Part shown: positions 4,652 through 6,618 of the stretch, one piece after another
Position numbering within the stretch: the first letter of the stretch is position 1
How the letters are laid out: each line of letters begins with the position of its first letter
NCBI GenBank assembly: GCA_044376465.1
Contig: JBILKW010000124.1
Coordinates: forward strand, 1 to 6,618
From: CAJBVG01 sp044376465
Lineage (GTDB): Bacteria; Bacteroidota; Bacteroidia; Sphingobacteriales; Sphingobacteriaceae
DNA length: 6,618 nt
Reading direction: 5' to 3'
The notes under the pieces: model-generated
Databases searched by the model: none
What the model was told of the DNA's origin: nothing
What the model saw: the letters and a program-made list of their open reading frames with translations, nothing else
Position numbers and translations under genes: made by a program

Positions 4652-6618
4652 ATGGCATTTCTACACACACAAAGGTTTGTTAAAACTGCAATAGGCATAG
4701 CAGTATTGGCTGGCATAAGCTTTACAAGCTTTGCACAGAAGAAAGAATTAAACAACGACATTATTTGGGGGAAATCTCAATTCATTCCTAAATCAATTGC
4801 CGGTTTGCGTTCTATGAAAGATGGAAAGCATTACAGTTCTTTCTACACTCATCCCGACACAAAAGAAACCTATATTCTCGAGTACGAATATGCTACCGGA
4901 AAAGTGAGCGATACCATTTTGAAATCATCAGAATTAAAACTGATGATTCCGAACGACATCACTAAAATAAACATGGAGAACTATGCCTTTAGTGATGATG
5001 AAACGAAAATCATGATTTCGAATAGTTATGAAAGTATCTACAGACATTCAACCAAAGAGTTAAACTACATTTTCGATAGAAAAACGAGAACATTACAAAA
5101 CTTATCGGATTATGGAAAGCAACTATTTGCAAGCTTTTCGCCCGATGGTTCGCAAGTAGCTTTTGTTCGTGATAATAATATTTACGTAAGAAATGTTGCG
5201 ACCAGAGAAGAAACAAAAGTGACAGATGACGGTGAGTGGGAGAAAATTTTAAACGGATGGTGCGACTGGGTGTACGAAGAAGAATTTTCATTTGCTCAAG
5301 CCTTTGCATGGTCGCCAGACGGCAAACACATTGCCTATTATAAGTTTGACGAAAGCGGTGTGAAAAGATTTAACATGGCCATGTATGGCGATTTATATCC
5401 AAAAGATTATCAATATAAATACCCAAAAGCGGGTGAGAAAAATTCGGAAGTTAGCATTCACATTTACAACGTAGAAAATGGTATTACAAATAAAGTAGAT
5501 GTAGGACCAGAAAAAGATCAATACATACCACGTATAAAATGGACCGCCGATGCAAGTAAATTGTGCGTTTTAAGAATGAACCGCCATCAAGATAAATTAG
5601 AATACTTACTAGCGGATGCGAACACAGGTAAAACTAAGGTATTGCTTACCGAAACATCAAAAACATACATCGATATAAACGACGATTTAACCTTTTTAAA
5701 AGATAAAAAATCATTCCTTATTACAACTGAAAAAGATGGATTCAACCATTTTTATTTATACGACATGAACGGTAAACTCATTCGTAAAATAACCAATGGC
5801 AATTGGGAAGTAACCGCATTTTATGGTATGGATGCTGCCGAAAAAACAATTTATTTTCAAGCGGCAGCTGTTAACCCAATGCAAAGAGAGATTTATAAAG
5901 TAAACATTGATGGCAAAGGATTTAAAAAACTAAGCAAAGAAGTCGGCACTAACACTGCATTTTTCAGCAAAGATTGTTCGTATTATATAAACTACTACTC
6001 TACCGCAAACACTCCAAACTACATTACATTAATGGATAAAAATGGTACTCAAATAAGAGTATTAGAAGAAAATAAAAAGTTAAAAGAAAAACTTGCTGAA
6101 TACGACTTAACAAAGAAAGAATTCCTAAGCATTACCACCTCAGAAGGTGTTCAATTAAATGCTTGGATGATGAAGCCAAGTAATTTTGATGCTTCAAAAA
6201 AATACCCAGTATATATGTTCTTATACGGAGGACCGGGATCTCAACAAGTGCTCGACTCATGGGGCGGTGCGAATTACCTATGGTACCAAATGCTTTGCCA
6301 AAAAGGATACATTGTTGTTTGTGTTGATAACAGAGGAACAGGAGCACGTGGTGCAGAGTTCAAAAAAATGACCCACTTACAATTAGGCAAATACGAAACC
6401 ATCGATCAAATTGAAGCGGCAAAATGGTTAGGCAAACAAAGTTATGTTGATGCATCGCGCATTGGCATACAAGGTTGGAGCTACGGTGGATACATGTCGT
6501 CGTTGTGCATTACCAAAGGTGCCGATGTATTTAAAATGGCAATAGCCGTTGCGCCGGTAACTAATTGGAAATACTACGACACCATTTATACCGAACGTTA
6601 TTTACATACTCCGCAAGA
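4652..6618 (+). CDS. dpp4: Dipeptidyl peptidase IV, serine peptidase family S9 (3' end beyond the window)
   Basis: The first 655 codons are present and open to the window edge. The enzyme removes N-terminal X-Pro or X-Ala dipeptides from peptides outside the cytoplasm, supplying peptide nutrition. Residues 1-28 are a Sec signal peptide (core AIGIAVLAGISF, probable cut SFA-QKK). About 90-460 is the DPPIV_N beta-propeller; about 500 onward is the S9 hydrolase domain. Specific landmarks are Arg131 (YRHS), the Glu209-Glu210 pair in DWVYEEEF that binds the substrate amino terminus, the oxyanion Tyr525 in YGGPGSQ, the nucleophile Ser610 in GWSYGGY, and Tyr642 and Tyr646 in YYDTIYTERY, which form the proline pocket. 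Spacings agree with human and Porphyromonas DPP IV as I recall them. The catalytic Asp and His would lie about 75 and 107 residues after the Ser, outside the window, so their presence cannot be confirmed. The ATG at 4652 is the first in-frame start after a TGA at 4637-4639. Confidence 0.95.
   Translation, partial: MAFLHTQRFVKTAIGIAVLAGISFTSFAQKKELNNDIIWGKSQFIPKSIAGLRSMKDGKHYSSFYTHPDTKETYILEYEYATGKVSDTILKSSELKLMIPNDITKINMENYAFSDDETKIMISNSYESIYRHSTKELNYIFDRKTRTLQNLSDYGKQLFASFSPDGSQVAFVRDNNIYVRNVATREETKVTDDGEWEKILNGWCDWVYEEEFSFAQAFAWSPDGKHIAYYKFDESGVKRFNMAMYGDLYPKDYQYKYPKAGEKNSEVSIHIYNVENGITNKVDVGPEKDQYIPRIKWTADASKLCVLRMNRHQDKLEYLLADANTGKTKVLLTETSKTYIDINDDLTFLKDKKSFLITTEKDGFNHFYLYDMNGKLIRKITNGNWEVTAFYGMDAAEKTIYFQAAAVNPMQREIYKVNIDGKGFKKLSKEVGTNTAFFSKDCSYYINYYSTANTPNYITLMDKNGTQIRVLEENKKLKEKLAEYDLTKKEFLSITTSEGVQLNAWMMKPSNFDASKKYPVYMFLYGGPGSQQVLDSWGGANYLWYQMLCQKGYIVVCVDNRGTGARGAEFKKMTHLQLGKYETIDQIEAAKWLGKQSYVDASRIGIQGWSYGGYMSSLCITKGADVFKMAIAVAPVTNWKYYDTIYTERYLHTPQ

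Noticed and set aside
5010..5309. Minus-strand open frame of 99 codons
   Set aside because: It lies opposite the DPP IV propeller, including the DWVYEEEF motif, and has no independent coding signal.
6132..6371. Two overlapping short open frames, one on each strand
   Set aside because: Both lie inside the DPP IV catalytic domain, whose reading frame is continuous from 4652 to the window end.

Overview
The window looks like an ordinary chromosomal stretch from a member of the Bacteroidota. The evidence is an AT-rich base composition by eye, start codons without Shine-Dalgarno sequences, an exact Bacteroidota-type -7 box (TAnnTTTG) ahead of one gene, exported proteins whose signal peptides end in Ala-Gln, and gene families typical of the phylum. 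Genus-level placement is not possible from the sequence alone.

Layout. Positions 2-142 (+) hold the last 46 codons of a YihY/BrkB-type inner-membrane protein. Positions 256-2310 (-) hold a complete 684-residue 7TM-HD membrane phosphohydrolase of the PgpH (cyclic-di-AMP phosphodiesterase) type. It converges on the YihY gene. Divergent from it, with a 66-bp shared upstream region, is a complete 390-residue acetyl-CoA acetyltransferase (thiolase) at 2377-3549 (+). Next comes an exported 296-residue protein of unknown function at 3678-4568 (+). The window ends inside a dipeptidyl peptidase IV gene (4652-6618, +, first 655 codons). The two last products carry Sec signal peptides and are predicted to act outside the cytoplasm. 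DPP IV would release X-Pro/X-Ala dipeptides from peptides for uptake. The thiolase acts on acetyl-/acetoacetyl-CoA in central acyl metabolism, and the HD protein probably turns over a nucleotide second messenger. Nothing shows that these genes form one pathway; they look like neighbouring housekeeping genes.

Non-coding DNA is short (113, 66, 128 and 83 bp), so no gene-free stretch exceeds 300 bp. Two of the gaps are almost filled by elements with the same unusual design: a short unit repeated in tandem, then the same unit in inverted orientation. At 134-254 the unit is 7 bp (GAATTGT; five copies, then four inverted copies). At 3552-3664 it is 8 bp (CCGnnnnn; nine copies, then five inverted copies). 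Each can fold into a long imperfect hairpin. A perfect 16-bp inverted repeat with an 8-nt loop lies inside the HD gene.

I see no defence system, mobile element, CRISPR array, tRNA or rRNA. I found no clear new multi-gene system. The paired repeat arrays, the coding-region palindrome and the unknown exported protein are the parts worth a second look.
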